Source: Alicyclobacillus fastidiosus (GTDB lineage: Bacteria > Bacillota > Bacilli > Alicyclobacillales > Alicyclobacillaceae). From it: a stretch of DNA of 64,000 nucleotides. Within the stretch, counting starts at the first letter, position 1; each line of letters starts with the position of its first letter. The DNA is taken from the NCBI RefSeq assembly GCF_026651875.1, contig NZ_CP104067.1:620001-684000 (forward strand), read 5' to 3'. A model generated the notes under the pieces. The model did no database searches. It saw only the letters and a program-made list of their open reading frames with translations, and had not been told where the DNA came from. The position numbers and the translations under genes are program-made. Below are positions 63,738 through 64,000 of the stretch, piece by piece.

Positions 63738-64000
63738 ATGGCGCAGTTTACGCGTGTTCAAATGGCCCAATTGCTGCTTTTTTTACGGGAACGGGACCTC
63801 GCTAACGCACTTCTGGTCGTGAAGGATGTCCTATCCTCCATTCGGACGTCGGGACAATCGGACGGTTCTGCTCGTAAGGCCACTGACATTCTTAGCGTGG
63901 GAGTGGTGAGTTCCATACGCGACGGGCAAATTGTCGGACATCCCGTTCCGCCGATTTTAGAAAAACTCATGAACATGAGTCAGGCTTTAAAAGCGGATAT
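63738..64000 (+). CDS. Hypothetical protein, 3' end beyond the window
   Basis: 87 codons are visible from the ATG at 63738, preceded by GGGGGG. Helical opening (MAQFTRVQMAQLLLFLRERD), then LLVVKDVLSSIRTSG and a small mixed domain (ILSVGVVSSIRDGQIVGHP). No stop before the window end. No family recognised. The promoter and operator arrangement suggests co-regulation with the DUF2653-like gene. Confidence 0.6.
   Translation, partial: MAQFTRVQMAQLLLFLRERDLANALLVVKDVLSSIRTSGQSDGSARKATDILSVGVVSSIRDGQIVGHPVPPILEKLMNMSQALKAD

Overview
The window reads as chromosome of an endospore-forming Firmicute. It carries a gerA-type germinant receptor operon, gerP-like genes, an HSP20 protein, and Bacillus-style PadR, GntR and PerR regulators. 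Sigma-A promoters, strong GGAGG ribosome sites and the medium GC content suggest an Alicyclobacillus-like member of the Bacillales, but the genus is an inference. I saw no rRNA, tRNA or CRISPR array.

Layout. 1-5 kb: a rifampicin phosphotransferase/PEP synthase-type gene with two frameshifts, a small MITE-like element, and an IS that abuts a beheaded LysE exporter. 5.4-9.8 kb: a cobalamin riboswitch with a Ni/Co permease, a 41-codon gene, an MFS transporter and an SDR. 10-12.5 kb: two cyclic-di-AMP (ydaO-type) riboswitches about 400 bp apart. The first leads a micro-operon of two small proteins and the second leads a universal stress protein gene. 12.6-14.8 kb: PadR with a HAAS/pentapeptide-repeat protein, an IS1182 end relic and a DUF218 protein. 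15-18 kb: a divergent gerP-like cluster plus HSP20. 18-20.8 kb: SDR and MerR scraps and an intact IS1182-family element.

21-29 kb is a sugar-acid operon: a broken solute-binding protein, two permeases, a glucarate dehydratase-like enzyme, two Gfo/Idh/MocA oxidoreductases, an SDR and a 3' fragment of glucuronate isomerase. 29-32.6 kb holds a polysaccharide deacetylase, PerR, and a Per-box-controlled ahpCF operon preceded by a cysteine-rich upstream ORF. 32.7-41 kb contains transposase debris, an IS4-family element, a FUSC-like membrane protein, an ArsR-SRPBCC-SRPBCC operon, a cytochrome P450 and an RNase J-like beta-lactamase-fold protein.

41.3-52.1 kb is a second sugar-acid region: an ABC importer, an internally deleted aldehyde dehydrogenase, an extradiol dioxygenase-like protein, two GntR regulators, a DUF1932 dehydrogenase, Ldh2 and MFS stubs, an SMP-30 lactonase and mannonate dehydratase UxuA. 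A near-identical 18-bp operator lies before the gntR gene at 52.1 kb and before the Ldh2 stub at 48.7 kb. 52.3-64 kb has an EamA exporter, an amino acid permease, the ger operon with a frameshifted gerC, LysR/methyltransferase, an alkyltransferase, a DUF2653-like secreted protein and a divergent gene cut by the window end.

Two themes recur. Many catabolic genes survive only as clean truncations or internal deletions between intact neighbours. Several small regulatory RNA or small-protein units (c-di-AMP micro-operon, ahpC leader ORF, gerP-like paralogs) are the most novel-looking parts.
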